From: JAUPKT01 sp964427855 | GTDB taxonomy: Bacteria > Desulfobacterota > Desulfomonilia > Desulfomonilales > Desulfomonilaceae | Assembly (NCBI GenBank): GCA_964427855.1 | Contig: CAYRVH010000002.1 | Location: 1 to 64,000 of the forward strand | Direction: 5' to 3' | Length of the DNA: 64,000 nt | Shown here: positions 1-8,977 of the stretch, piece by piece | Layout: the number at the start of each line of letters is the position of its first letter | How positions within the stretch are numbered: the stretch's first letter is position 1 | Program-made: the position numbers and the translations under genes | The notes under the pieces: model-generated | Databases searched by the model: none | Seen by the model: only the letters and a program-made list of their open reading frames with translations | What the model was told of the DNA's origin: nothing

Positions 1-54
<54 letters not shown>

Positions 55-178
55 GCCTATCCCTCTTATAAACAAGGACGCAGCGCTTGTCAATGCCTTT
101 CCCCAAGGCGTGCGCCGCGTGAAACCTGTCCACAGAAAATACGAGAAATGCCTGCCCCCTACTTTGTCATTGCATGAT

Positions 179-395
179 TATGGGAACCCCCGACACGCAG
201 GATGGATCCCCACTTGCGTGAGGATGACATGCCTGTCCAGGCCAATGTCGAGAACCAATACACTGTTTCCCCACTTGCGTGAGGATGACGTACCACAGCA
301 GACTGGCAAAGACATTGAAAAATAATGGATGCCCACGGCGTGAAGATGACGTAATGAGGGGACACGCGCCGAATTCGTGCGTCGAGATGGGTGGC
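179..395. repeat. Dispersed repeat family 1, copy A (three half-copies)
   Basis: Three variants of one half-element sit in tandem at about 203-228, 266-290 and 326-350. Each has the form GGATCCCCAC, then TTGCGTGAGGATGAC, or a close variant. The end of the block (about 350-395, GAGGGGACACGCGCC followed by AATTCGTG) matches the distal part of the full copies at 18.3, 22.4 and 24.5 kb. The region carries no credible gene. It is best seen as a rearranged or eroded copy of the intergenic inverted-repeat element. Confidence 0.6.
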
Positions 396-400
396 GCATC

Positions 401-436
401 AAATGAAAAAGCCCCTTTGCTTTATAGCAAAGGGGC
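401..436 (-). terminator. Rho-independent terminator of the 63-aa gene
   Basis: A perfect 10-bp stem, GCCCCTTTGC (411-420) with GCAAAGGGGC (427-436), closes a 6-base loop. On the minus strand it is followed by TTTTTCATTT. It lies 24 bases past the stop codon of the small gene at 461-652. Confidence 0.85.
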
Positions 437-460
437 GTCGAGAAAGAGACCGATGACGCG

Positions 461-652
461 CTACACGAACGCACCCTCGTGCCGCCGGTTTTGAAGCTGC
501 CGCGCCATCTCAGAAAGGGCCTGATAGTTCAGACCGGTTCGAGCATGAATCTTGTCCAAACTGCGTACCATGATCCTGCCGTCCGGCAGCATTTCCCGAA
601 TGAGCATCTCCTCAATCTTGGAAAGCTTGTCCGAACCTTTTTTGCAAGGCAT
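461..652 (-). CDS. Small hypothetical protein, 63 aa
   Basis: The protein is not recognised. It is basic and mostly helical in character (KIEEMLIREML near residues 12-22, LSEMARQLQNRR near the C-terminus), with no signal peptide or membrane segment, so it is probably cytosolic. The case for a real gene is strong for its size: an AGGAG ribosome-binding site stands seven bases before the ATG, and a clean intrinsic terminator follows the stop. It appears to be monocistronic. The composition would suit a small helical regulator or a binding partner of a larger protein, but there is no motif to support a function. Confidence 0.7.
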   Translation of the reverse strand: MPCKKGSDKLSKIEEMLIREMLPDGRIMVRSLDKIHARTGLNYQALSEMARQLQNRRHEGAFV

Positions 653-815
653 AAAGACTCCTTTCCGCGCGTGAATGACTTGTCGTACTTACGTATGCAA
701 GAAAAATACCATCTTTAATTACAGGATGAGAGGTAGATTTATCAATAATATAGATGATAAAATACAGACAACCGTTCAGCCATACTGATCTTTTTTTACG
801 CAGTATGAGAAAAAA

Positions 816-1307
816 TTACTCAGCCCCACGTTCCCTGACCACCTCCACCACGTCCCCCTTGCGCACAAGCCCCCCGCGCTTCACCCGCGCGAAGATGCCA
901 TGGCTTGGCATGATACAATCGCCTATGCGGTGGTATATGGCGCATCGTGTATGGCACTCCTTGCCTATCTGGGTAATCTCCAGGAGCGCGGAATCGCCCA
1001 CGGAGATGAGGTCGCCCGGCGTCACCGCGTCCAGGTCTATCCCCTCCGTAGTGATGTTCTCTGCGAAACTGCCTGGGCCGACCTCGAGTCCCCGCTCCTT
1101 CATGGTCCTGATCTGCTCAACAGAAAGGAGTGAGACCTGGCGATGCCACGGCCCGCCGTGCGCGTCGTCCTCAACCCCGTACCCCTCCAGGATGCGCGCC
1201 GAAGGGACTTCCGTCTTGGGGGTCCCCTTCTTTTTGCTCACGCACACCGCGACGACGGTCCCCTGAGCAGAGGCATGGCGCGCTGGGTCGTGTCCGTTCT
1301 CCGTCAT
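816..1307 (-). CDS. MOSC domain protein
   Basis: A 163-residue protein with the MOSC fold (molybdenum cofactor sulfurase C-terminal domain), of the stand-alone type found in anaerobes. Characteristic stretches are VCVSKKKGTPK at the start, DAHGGPWHRQVSLLS, the GSFAENITTEG segment and the IGKECHTRC segment, whose cysteine is the usual family cysteine. MOSC proteins are thought to handle sulfur on molybdenum-type cofactors; the substrate here is unknown. The start was placed at the ATG two bases after the stop of the EF-G-like gene, with an AGGAAG site inside that gene's end. A longer upstream reading frame exists but overlaps EF-G heavily. The two genes therefore look translationally coupled. 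Confidence 0.88.
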   Translation of the reverse strand: MTENGHDPARHASAQGTVVAVCVSKKKGTPKTEVPSARILEGYGVEDDAHGGPWHRQVSLLSVEQIRTMKERGLEVGPGSFAENITTEGIDLDAVTPGDLISVGDSALLEITQIGKECHTRCAIYHRIGDCIMPSHGIFARVKRGGLVRKGDVVEVVRERGAE

Positions 1308-1309
1308 CG

Positions 1310-3394
1310 CTAATCTTCCTCTTCCGCCCGCTTGCCGGAGGCCTCGATAATCTTTTCGCTTATATTCGCAGGCGCTTCTTCGTAATGGGAGAACTCCATG
1401 GAGAACAGGCCTCGGCCGGACGTCAGGGAGGTGAGGTCGGAGGCGTACTTGAGCACCTCGGCCATGGGGACCTGGGCTTTGATCACTTGGTTGCCGCCTC
1501 GCGCATCCATGCCGCTGATCCTCCCGCGGCGGGAATTGAGGTCGCCCATGACGTCGCCCATGCAATCTTCTGGGACGATAACCTCGAGATTCATGATGGG
1601 CTCGAGGAGCACTGGATTTGCCTGCAGCACGCCTTTTTTGAAGCCCTTGGAAGCGGCGATCTTGAACGCCTGTTCAGAAGAATCCACGTCGTGATACTTC
1701 CCGTCAAACACGGTGACTCGCACGTCTATCACGGGGTAACCAGCCAACGCGCCCCCAGCCATGGCCTCGACCACGCCCTTTTCAACCGCAGGGATGTACT
1801 GCCTTGGAATGACGCCGCCGACAATCTTGTCCACAAATTCAAAGCCCTGACCTCGCGGCAACGGCTCCAACTCCAACCACGCCACGGCAAACTGCCCTCG
1901 GCCGCCCGTCTGCTTCTTGAGCTTGCCCTCCACCTTGGCCTTCCCGCGAATGGTTTCCTTATAGGGCACTTTGGGGGTCTTCAGGTTGACGTCAACGCCG
2001 AATTTTCGTTTGAGTTTCTCAACAATAACTTCGATGTGGACTTGCCCGTTGCCCGAGATGAGGAATTCGTTGGTCTGCGGGTCGCGAGTTACCGAAAGGG
2101 TAGGGTCTTCTTCTGCGAGGCGCGCAAGGCTCTGGGTAATCTTTTCCTCATCGCCCTTCGCCTTTGGCTCGATGGCGAAGGAGATGACCGCCTGCGGCAG
2201 AGACACGGGCTCGAATATTACGGGCGACCGTTCATCGCAAAGCGTATCGCCAGTCAGCGTTTCCTTCAATTTGGCCACTGCGACGATGTCGCCTGCTTGG
2301 CACGCCTCGATAGCCTTCTGCTGCTTTCCGTGGATGACGAGCAATTGGCCAAAGCGCTCTTTCGCTCCTCGGTTGGCATTGAAAAAGTTTGAATCGGCAG
2401 ACAGCTTGCCGGAAAAGACCCGGAATATAGAGAGCCGCCCTGCGTAGGGATCCGCCACCGTCTTGAACACGTAGGCGCTGAAAGGCGCATCCGGACTTGG
2501 TTCTCGTTCCTGCTGTTCGCCGGACGGCGACGCGCCTTTCACCGGCGGCATGTCAGCAGGCGAGGGCCCTGCCTCAACAATCATGTCAAGAATGGGTTGT
2601 ACAGCCTTGTTTGCCGCGCCGCTGCACGCAAGCACCGGCAGGAACATCCGCTGCAACACGCCCGTCCTGAGGGCGTTGGCCAGGTCATCAGCACCGAGTT
2701 CCTCGCCTTCGAGGTAGCGTTCCATCAGCCCATCATCAACCTCCGCGAGGTCTTCAATCAGTACGTCGCGCCGAGTCTTCACCTCTTCCATGAGGTCCTC
2801 AGGGATGTCCGCCTTTGCCTGGGAGCGGCCGTCTCCATCGAATCTCTGGGCCTTCAAAGACAGTAAATCGACGACGCCGGCAAAATGAGCCTCTTTCCCC
2901 ATAGGCACCTGGAGCACCACGGGCTTGACCCTGAGCATTTCTTTCGCATCAGCGATGACCTTGTCAAAATCCGCACGCTCTCGATCCATCTTGGTCACCA
3001 CGAGCATCCGCGGCATACCCTTCTCCTCGATGGCGTTCCACACCTTTTCGGTCAACGGCTTGATGGAATCCACCGCATCCACGACAAGGATGGCCATGTC
3101 CGCAGCCCGCAACGCGGCATAGACCTCCGCCGAAAAATTGGGATCTCCCGGCGTATCCAGTATGGTGATCTTCTTTTTCTTCCACTCCACACTGAAAAGA
3201 CTCGTACTTATGGTAATCGCCCGCTTTATTTCCTCCGGGTCGAAGTCTAAGTTCGAGGTGCCATCAGTTACCTTCCCCAGCCGATCCACTGCGCCGGCGT
3301 CGAAAAGCATGGCCTCGCACAACGTCGTTTTTCCGGAGCCTGCGTGTGAAACGACCGCCACATTCCGTACATCCTCAATCTTGTACAGCTTCAT
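1310..3394 (-). CDS. EF-G-like translational GTPase (FusA2 type)
   Basis: At 694 residues this has the full five-domain length of elongation factor G. The P-loop reads HAGSGKTTL (about residues 16-24), G2 is RAITIST, G3 is DTPGDPNF and G4 is TKMD. Domain IV and V motifs are present (FVDKIVGGVIPRQYIPAVEKG and LNSRRGRISGM). In canonical EF-G, G3 is DTPGHVDF and its histidine drives GTP hydrolysis. Here that position is Asp, a departure shared by secondary EF-G paralogues, so this is unlikely to be the main translocase. It may act in ribosome recycling or stress translation; that is inference. No rpsL, rpsG or tuf gene is nearby, which also argues for a paralogue. It forms an operon with the MOSC gene downstream. 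Confidence 0.9.
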   Translation of the reverse strand: MKLYKIEDVRNVAVVSHAGSGKTTLCEAMLFDAGAVDRLGKVTDGTSNLDFDPEEIKRAITISTSLFSVEWKKKKITILDTPGDPNFSAEVYAALRAADMAILVVDAVDSIKPLTEKVWNAIEEKGMPRMLVVTKMDRERADFDKVIADAKEMLRVKPVVLQVPMGKEAHFAGVVDLLSLKAQRFDGDGRSQAKADIPEDLMEEVKTRRDVLIEDLAEVDDGLMERYLEGEELGADDLANALRTGVLQRMFLPVLACSGAANKAVQPILDMIVEAGPSPADMPPVKGASPSGEQQEREPSPDAPFSAYVFKTVADPYAGRLSIFRVFSGKLSADSNFFNANRGAKERFGQLLVIHGKQQKAIEACQAGDIVAVAKLKETLTGDTLCDERSPVIFEPVSLPQAVISFAIEPKAKGDEEKITQSLARLAEEDPTLSVTRDPQTNEFLISGNGQVHIEVIVEKLKRKFGVDVNLKTPKVPYKETIRGKAKVEGKLKKQTGGRGQFAVAWLELEPLPRGQGFEFVDKIVGGVIPRQYIPAVEKGVVEAMAGGALAGYPVIDVRVTVFDGKYHDVDSSEQAFKIAASKGFKKGVLQANPVLLEPIMNLEVIVPEDCMGDVMGDLNSRRGRISGMDARGGNQVIKAQVPMAEVLKYASDLTSLTSGRGLFSMEFSHYEEAPANISEKIIEASGKRAEEED

Positions 3395-4106
3395 TGCACT
3401 ACCTCGTGGAGCGGGCCCACGGGAAATCCGGCGCCCAATTGATTGTTCATAAAAGTGTTAGTTAAACACGATTCGAGCCGTGTGGTCAAGACTTAAAACA
3501 CCAGGACTTTCCCCAAAAAATCATTTGCAAAGAGGGGCGGTTGGAGAAACGGCCTCAGTTTTTGGTGATTATCGAGGGGTAAGCCATCTCCTGTTTCGCC
3601 AAGGATTATCCCGACGCCGTCTCAAAGGGCATATAGGCTTCTCGGCATCACTCGCGTCTTCGATGTCACGGTCGTCATCTCGAAGACTTCTTTTCTTGTG
3701 ATTCTCAGTAGTTTTCCCCTGTCATTTGCAGTACTCTTCCCCTGTCATTTCGAGTACTCTTCTTTTGTCATTTCGAGCGAAGCGAGAAATCTTGACCCCG
3801 CGAAAAAAATTTCTCAGTCGCAAAGCTCCTTCGAAATGACATGGCGGCGAAGCCTCTCACGGTGGTTTGAGCCTTGCGCCTTCAAAATGACAAGATGCTG
3901 GCTCCTCTGGCGCACCAGCCGCTTCGGAACGTACCTACTCACTCGATCATGTGGATTTCATTCCAACGGAACTCTCGACAACCGCGGCAACTCGTCCTTC
4001 TTCTCGATCCTGCCTTGAGAGGTCGTTCTCTCCTTTGCAAAAAATTTCTATAATTTTACATCCAAAAAAGATGAGTCCCTCCCCACACGTCACAAATCAG
4101 CAGCCG
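3395..4106. other. Intergenic region, about 700 bp, with repeat family 2 copy
   Basis: There is no credible gene. Between about 3717 and 3765 a 24-bp unit containing CTGTCATTT and AGTACTCTTC occurs twice and starts a third time. From 3767 to 3840 an imperfect inverted repeat runs from GTCATTTCGAGCGAAGCGAG to CTTCGAAATGAC. A further half-copy, TTCAAAATGACAAGATGCTGG, lies near 3880-3900. This is the copy of dispersed repeat family 2 that is also seen at 49.7 and 61.6 kb. The promoter of the EF-G-like operon should lie near 3400-3480, but I could not define it. Confidence 0.6.
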
Positions 4107-5237
4107 CTAAAAATTGTTGGAGAATGTACTGCGAAAACCACGCGACGGGCTTGTGTGCGCTGCTGATCTGCGAGCAAGAACAGCGCGGCATACACGGACC
4201 ACTTCTTCGGCGTCCAATTCATTCATGCAGCGACGATTGTCGCACGAGCGTTTGCGGCACCCCAGGCACGGCAAGCCTTCCCTTCGCACCACCCAATGGC
4301 CTTCTCCATAAGGCCCCACCTTTGCGGGATCCGTAGGTCCGAACAACGCGACCACGGGTGTGTCCACGAACGCTGCTATGTGCATAGGCCCGGAGTCCAC
4401 GCCGAGATAGAGGTCTGACAGCTCCAGTAAAGCCGCTGATTCCCCGAGACTCAATGCGCCTGCCGTCACCAGCACCTCAGTATGGGCCGCAGCGCGTATG
4501 GCATCGAGGTACGCTCGATCCCCGGCCGCGCCTCCCAGGATGATGTGCACGCCGCAACGCTCTCTCAGCAGACGGCACACCCTCGCCCACGCTTCCACGT
4601 TCCACAGTTTTGTCGCCCATCGCGCGCACGCGTTCACATACACGAGTATGGCGCCTGGATTGATGCCGTGCGCCCCAAGCAGGCCTTGTACATGCTGCCG
4701 CTGTCGCTCCCCCACCACGAGTCGGAAGTCTTCCTCCTTGGGCTCGACCCCAAGGTAGCGCGCGCACGCGAGATTCTTCTCTACTGCGTGCATAGCGTCT
4801 GCAGGGCACTCCACATGTTCGTCCTGAAACCAGGTGTTGAGCTCCTTGGCATCTGAGAAGCCGATCCTGCGAGCGCCCCGGCACGCCAGCGTGAAAAGTC
4901 CACTTCGAAAAGAGGCGTGGAGGTCCAAGGCGAGGTCAAAGGGCGCTCGTCGAAATTTTCGGCGCAGGTCCCGCAGCGAGGCCGCAGTAGCCAGCGCAGC
5001 CTTTCCATAGGCGCCTCGTTCCGCCGCCGGGTCGCTTGTAGATGGTATTTCAATGGGTAGCAGTTCATCTATGGTGGGATCGTTTTCCAATATGCCGGCA
5101 AACGAGCGCTGCACTATCCAGGCCACATAACACTGCGGATAGGTGCGTTTGATGGCGTGGACAACGGGCAGGCCATGCACCACATCGCCCAGCGAGCTTG
5201 GTTTGATGATGAGGAGGCGCTTGTGGTTGAGATCCAT
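4107..5237 (-). CDS. Glycosyltransferase family 9 (heptosyltransferase-like)
   Basis: A 376-residue GT-B glycosyltransferase of the ADP-heptose:LPS heptosyltransferase family. The N-terminal IIKPSSLGDVVH motif carries the conserved Asp (residue 18). LDLHASFRSGL follows in the first Rossmann domain. The second domain has the diagnostic GVDSGPMHIAAF and ALFGPTDPAKVGPYG motifs for the nucleotide-sugar. A CLGCRKRSC element near the C-terminus is typical of the family. It should act on lipid A-core on the cytoplasmic face, although the exact sugar is unknown. The start is at MDLNHKR, 13 bases after the stop of the secreted protein gene upstream. The longer frame into that gene is not favoured. Confidence 0.88.
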   Translation of the reverse strand: MDLNHKRLLIIKPSSLGDVVHGLPVVHAIKRTYPQCYVAWIVQRSFAGILENDPTIDELLPIEIPSTSDPAAERGAYGKAALATAASLRDLRRKFRRAPFDLALDLHASFRSGLFTLACRGARRIGFSDAKELNTWFQDEHVECPADAMHAVEKNLACARYLGVEPKEEDFRLVVGERQRQHVQGLLGAHGINPGAILVYVNACARWATKLWNVEAWARVCRLLRERCGVHIILGGAAGDRAYLDAIRAAAHTEVLVTAGALSLGESAALLELSDLYLGVDSGPMHIAAFVDTPVVALFGPTDPAKVGPYGEGHWVVRREGLPCLGCRKRSCDNRRCMNELDAEEVVRVCRAVLARRSAAHTSPSRGFRSTFSNNF

Positions 5238-5250
5238 TGCCCTGGGGTCG

Positions 5251-7365
5251 CTATCTCCGCTCTCTGCCTTGTCTCTGAGGCCGGCGATCGCGCTGCCCTT
5301 CTCCACGCTCCTGAGGCGGCCGCTGCGGTCGAGGAGGCCTCCTGATGTCTTCCACCGCAACGCCGAGGAGTCCACCGGGGACAACCATGGTGGTGATCTC
5401 CCCGTTGTTCAGAGTGGATAAAGTGACTTGACTTGCCCGGGAAAAGTCCTCCACGAGCTTCTTGAAGCCGCTGACTCGGAAGCCCGTTTCTCCGCCGTAC
5501 TCGATAATCACGTCGCCCACTACCACCCCGGCCTTGTCCGCAATGCCGCCCTTTTCAATGTCCACCACGCGGACCCCCGGAGACGTCTCCAACTCGCCGA
5601 GCCTCGCCAGGATGAGTCTCGCACTCTGCACGTCGCCGATCTTCCGAAACAGCGCCAAGGCCTCAGTATAAAGTTCTTTACTCTTGTAAATCCTGTTTCG
5701 CTCCGCATATATGCCCGCCAACGTCGCTTTTACACGGGCGATCCACATAGGATCATCGCGCTGCTCATAAATCTTCAGCGCCCGTTCGAGGTCCTCCACG
5801 GCAGCGTCCCATTGCTGCTGCTGCGCGGCATACATGGCCTGGCGGAAAAGGATTATTGCGTCGCCGTCGGTGGGGGGAAACGCCGAGTCTTGACCAGCAT
5901 GCGCAGAAGAAGTGGCGGCTCCCTTCTTCTGCGCAGTCACGGCGCCTTGTTCGTCTTTGTCTTCCAAGACGACCCGAAACCCCAAATTCCAAAAACTCAT
6001 TTCGGGTCCAGAAAAGCCCCTGAACGCGCATCTCCCATCAGCCGGACTGGCAAACCAATTGCCCCCCTTGTTCACACGGGACACTCCTTTCGGCGGCCCT
6101 TTGGGGTCTTCCAAGGGAGAGCTCTCAAAATAATTCCTGTCGTAATAATCCTCCACCCATTCCATGACGTTTCCGGCCATATCGTGGAGGCCGTAGGCGT
6201 TGGGCTTGTAGCTCCCCACCGGCGACACATATTGGTATCCGTCGTCAACCGTGGCGAGATTGCCCGGGAGTTTCGGATTGCCGTCCCCGAAATTGCAGTC
6301 CGCGTCGCCCGGCAGCCGATTTCCCCAAGGATAGCGCGCCCAGGCTGCGCCTCCCCGACAGGCCATCTCCCATTCAGCCTCCGTGGGCAGTCGATAGACC
6401 TTTTTTTCTTTTCTGCTCAGCCATCGGCAAAAGGCCTTGGCATCATTCCAGGACACAAAGACCACTGGCTGGTCATCGGCGATCTTCCAGGGAACCGAGT
6501 CCCATTTCATGCCTTTTTGGGCAACCCACCGCTCTTCCTTGTTGTTCCAGATCATGCCGCCGTCGCCCTTCTCAGCATCTGTCTTATATTGGGTCTCCTT
6601 CACAAACTGCCGAAACTGACCGACCGTGACCTCGGTCACTCCCATATAGAAAGAACGGGTCATCCGGACTGGATGCAGGGGAAGTTCGTCCTCGAACCAT
6701 TGCTTATGCCCGGCGCGCCAGGTCTTCTTGAAGGTCAACCTAAGCCAATCCATTTCCTGCTTGAGGCTACCCATCATAAATTCGCCCGCGGGAATCCGGA
6801 CAAATGTCATCCCTATACTATTGGTATAAGTCTTCCGCTCTGGATACGAGTCCAACGCCGCTTTGAGGCCGCTCAATGCCGAGAGCCACTCCATGCAGTC
6901 GCCTCGCGCCTCGCCGCCCTTGTCACAGTCGCGAATTGCCTTGCCGATTATCTCAGACGCCTTGGCCGCATCGCCTTCGGACAAAAGTTCCCCTGCCGAT
7001 TTCAATGATTGCAGCGGCGTCAGGATATCCGTTGTCGCCTGGCCCTCGGGCGCATCCTCCTTTTGGGGTGCGGCAGTTGCTGCCGTAACCGCACTGGCGG
7101 ACGCGGAAGTGAAAGCCCTTCGATCTCCGAAGGACCGCTCTTGAGCTCCTGGAACAACGTCCATGGCGGCGACGCCCGCAGGGGAACTCACTTCGGCAGC
7201 CCAGGCTGCGTGATCGTCGGCCCCCGTCCACAGACATACCAGACCTACGAAAAGCGCCGTCAATGCTTCGAGACGTGTGTGGTTATTCCTCGGGACGCAG
7301 TCGGCGCCGACGCCACCTCGAATCGATTTGATGTGGGCGCGGTCCCAGCCGAAGTGTTTTTTCAT
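5251..7365 (-). CDS. Secreted FGE/SUMF1-domain protein with TPR and PDZ domains
   Basis: A 704-residue exported protein. A hydrophobic segment (about residues 32-48) and an AWAAE cleavage-like site follow a basic N-terminus. After a low-complexity linker comes a formylglycine-generating-enzyme/sulfatase-modifying domain (about 181-468): NSIGMTFVRIPAGEFMMG, MGVTEVTVGQF, VSWNDAKAFCRWLS, RLPTEAEWE, YGLHDMAGNVMEW and the closing NLGFRV. The first active-site Cys of true FGE (GGSWxC) is replaced (GGNWFAS), so oxygen-dependent FGE chemistry is unlikely. Residues 500-595 resemble TPR helices. Residues 596-670 form a PDZ domain (GGIADKAGVVVGDVI), ending in an Arg/Pro-rich tail. An AAGGA site sits eight bases before the ATG. 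It heads a two-gene unit with the glycosyltransferase. Confidence 0.85.
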   Translation of the reverse strand: MKKHFGWDRAHIKSIRGGVGADCVPRNNHTRLEALTALFVGLVCLWTGADDHAAWAAEVSSPAGVAAMDVVPGAQERSFGDRRAFTSASASAVTAATAAPQKEDAPEGQATTDILTPLQSLKSAGELLSEGDAAKASEIIGKAIRDCDKGGEARGDCMEWLSALSGLKAALDSYPERKTYTNSIGMTFVRIPAGEFMMGSLKQEMDWLRLTFKKTWRAGHKQWFEDELPLHPVRMTRSFYMGVTEVTVGQFRQFVKETQYKTDAEKGDGGMIWNNKEERWVAQKGMKWDSVPWKIADDQPVVFVSWNDAKAFCRWLSRKEKKVYRLPTEAEWEMACRGGAAWARYPWGNRLPGDADCNFGDGNPKLPGNLATVDDGYQYVSPVGSYKPNAYGLHDMAGNVMEWVEDYYDRNYFESSPLEDPKGPPKGVSRVNKGGNWFASPADGRCAFRGFSGPEMSFWNLGFRVVLEDKDEQGAVTAQKKGAATSSAHAGQDSAFPPTDGDAIILFRQAMYAAQQQQWDAAVEDLERALKIYEQRDDPMWIARVKATLAGIYAERNRIYKSKELYTEALALFRKIGDVQSARLILARLGELETSPGVRVVDIEKGGIADKAGVVVGDVIIEYGGETGFRVSGFKKLVEDFSRASQVTLSTLNNGEITTMVVPGGLLGVAVEDIRRPPRPQRPPQERGEGQRDRRPQRQGRERR

Positions 7366-7605
7366 AAAAAATTCCTTGACAAAGTTTCAATTCCAGAGAA
7401 TCCTATCAAACCAAGCGTGTGAGTCAAGCCCCGCGCCAAACGGCAGCGGCAGCCCACCCGGTATTGTTGAGCAAAAAAAAGCGTTGACAATCCGATGCGA
7501 GCGTGGTAGGGCTGGTACATACGCAATAAAACGTCGTGGTTGCATTGTAATAAAGTTGAGAACGGGTTAGAACGTCTCTTATTGAAAGAGGAGGTAAGGA
7601 ACTAC

Positions 7606-8001
7606 ATGAAGAGAATTGCATTGACAGTTGCGGTCATTGGTATGGTTATGTTGTTTGCGTCATTCGCCATGGCCAAATACGCATGGGCACCCTATGCGAC
7701 ATGGGGCGGATGGGCATCCAGCAGCGGCTCATCCAGCGGATGGTTCGGGAGCTCGTCCAGCAGCGGCTACTGGCCTGCAAGCTCCTCCAGCAGCGGTTAC
7801 ACCTATCGAGTAGCGCCCGCGTCATCGAGCAGCAGCGGCTACGCCTACTGGTGCGTCCCGGCGTCGTCGAGCAGCAGCAGCGGCTATGCCTACTACTGTG
7901 CACCGGCGTCATCGAGCAGCAGCGGCTATTACTGGCCTGCAAGCTCATCGAGCAGCGGTTATTGGCCTGCAAGCAGCTCATCCAGCGGTTGGTACCGTTA
8001 A
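7606..8001 (+). CDS. Secreted Ser/Gly/Tyr repeat protein
   Basis: A 131-residue exported protein. Residues 1-23 are a textbook signal peptide ending in FAMA. The mature part is almost entirely repeats of the form SSSSSGY followed by WPA, APA or VPA; about seven SSSSG blocks separate short aromatic/Pro segments, some with a Cys (WCVPA, YCAPA). No enzyme motif is present. Such sequences usually form flexible or adhesive surface material, which is inference here. A strong AGAGGAGG site precedes the ATG, a TTGACA element lies at 7484-7489, and an intrinsic terminator follows, so it looks like a well-expressed single gene. The repeat number may vary between strains. Confidence 0.8.
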   Translation: MKRIALTVAVIGMVMLFASFAMAKYAWAPYATWGGWASSSGSSSGWFGSSSSSGYWPASSSSSGYTYRVAPASSSSSGYAYWCVPASSSSSSGYAYYCAPASSSSSGYYWPASSSSSGYWPASSSSSGWYR

Positions 8002-8043
8002 GATTTAGACAGCGCATTCCTACAAAGATGTGTCATACAGAGG

Positions 8044-8081
8044 CGAGGCGATCACCTTGAGGGATCGCCTCGCGTGCTTTT
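8044..8081 (+). terminator. Rho-independent terminator after the Ser-repeat gene
   Basis: A ten-base-pair stem, CGAGGCGATC (8044-8053) with GATCGCCTCG (8063-8072), closes a nine-base loop and is followed by CGTGCTTTTA. It sits 43 bases after the stop codon and just before the next gene. Confidence 0.8.
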
Positions 8082-8092
8082 AGGGCGGATTC

Positions 8093-8569
8093 ATGCAACT
8101 GAACAGGACCCATTTCCCCTTTCTTTCCACCATGCTCGCCGCAACCGTCTTCCTCGCTGTCGCCTGCCAGAAGGAGACACCGTTGCCGGCGCATGACCCC
8201 AACGCCGCCAAGCTTGCCGGCGTCTGGGTGCTCACGGCTCGAGTCGCCGACGACCATGAACAGCCTGCAGATCAACGCATCTTAAAGCTCACCTTCACGG
8301 ACCAGGGCGCATTTCAGGCTGAATATCGCGGGGATGCCCACCAGAAATGGATCCAGCCGGGCAAAGGGGTCTTTTCCTTTTCTCCGCCTCTCCTAACCCT
8401 GTATTGGGACTCGGGCGCCGTTACCACCTTGTCAGTCCAGCAGACTGCGCCAGATCGCATTGTGCTCCACCACGGCCGCAACCTCGTCCCCTTGAAAGAT
8501 CAAGAACCGGACGAGATTTACCAGCGCCAGAGCATCGCCAAAGGACCGACGAAATCTTCAAACCAGTGA
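8093..8569 (+). CDS. Putative lipoprotein, 158 aa
   Basis: Not recognised by family. The N-terminus has a hydrophobic stretch ending in FLAVACQ, a plausible lipobox with Cys near residue 25, so the mature protein is probably a lipid-anchored periplasmic protein. The body looks like a small beta-rich domain (LAGVWVLTARV, ILKLTFTDQGAFQAEY, VFSFSPPLLTLYW), similar in feel to lipocalin-like or copper-resistance-type lipoproteins that read 'G.W' near the start; that is only a resemblance. A GGGCGG element lies a few bases before the ATG. The preceding terminator separates it from the Ser-repeat gene. Confidence 0.65.
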   Translation: MQLNRTHFPFLSTMLAATVFLAVACQKETPLPAHDPNAAKLAGVWVLTARVADDHEQPADQRILKLTFTDQGAFQAEYRGDAHQKWIQPGKGVFSFSPPLLTLYWDSGAVTTLSVQQTAPDRIVLHHGRNLVPLKDQEPDEIYQRQSIAKGPTKSSNQ

Positions 8570-8977
8570 GAAAACCTCCGGCGCTAGCGGCGCCATCGCC
8601 GAGCCAGCCAGGGTCTGCTTGCGTGAGCTCAGATAGGTGACCGTCACAGGAACGCGTGACGGAATAGGACATTCCCCAATAATTGATGGGTGGGGGTTGA
8701 TTCAGTCCCCGAACTCCTAAAACTGTGGAACATCGTGTGAGGGAGGAATTGACTCCGAACCCCTCATGTTATACAGAGGACGTGACGGAGAAAGAGCCAT
8801 CCTGCGACAAGGTGGTGCGCTTGAGGCCCTTGTTGCGTCCATAGGCGATATACGAGAAACACACTCAATACAAAATCGGCTACGACAGAAGCGTTTCAGC
8901 AGAATGTGCTGTACATGATCGGCCTCTATTGACCCGCTGGTTGGCGTGGATTGGCCGTACGCATGAGGAGTACCCCA
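8570..8977. other. Intergenic region, about 400 bp, no gene seen
   Basis: No open frame here has a ribosome-binding site or protein-like content. A seven-base-pair hairpin, CCGTCAC (8641-8647) with GTGACGG (8656-8662), may end the lipoprotein transcript but lacks a T-run. The rest shows nothing I can name. The promoter of the next gene presumably lies in the last 150 bases. Confidence 0.4.

Noticed and set aside
179..395. Possible CRISPR array (three spaced similar units)
   Set aside because: Units are unequal in length and sequence, spacing is irregular, no cas gene is near, and the same unit occurs in other intergenic gaps.
1130..2392. 420-residue plus-strand open frame
   Set aside because: It is the antisense shadow of the EF-G-like gene, rich in Arg and His with no motif.
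5428..7008. 526-residue plus-strand open frame
   Set aside because: Antisense to the FGE/TPR/PDZ gene, whose domains are clear on the minus strand.
7646..8017. 123-residue minus-strand frame rich in Cys, Arg and Ser
   Set aside because: It reads the Ser-repeat gene backwards; the plus strand has the signal peptide, ribosome-binding site and terminator.
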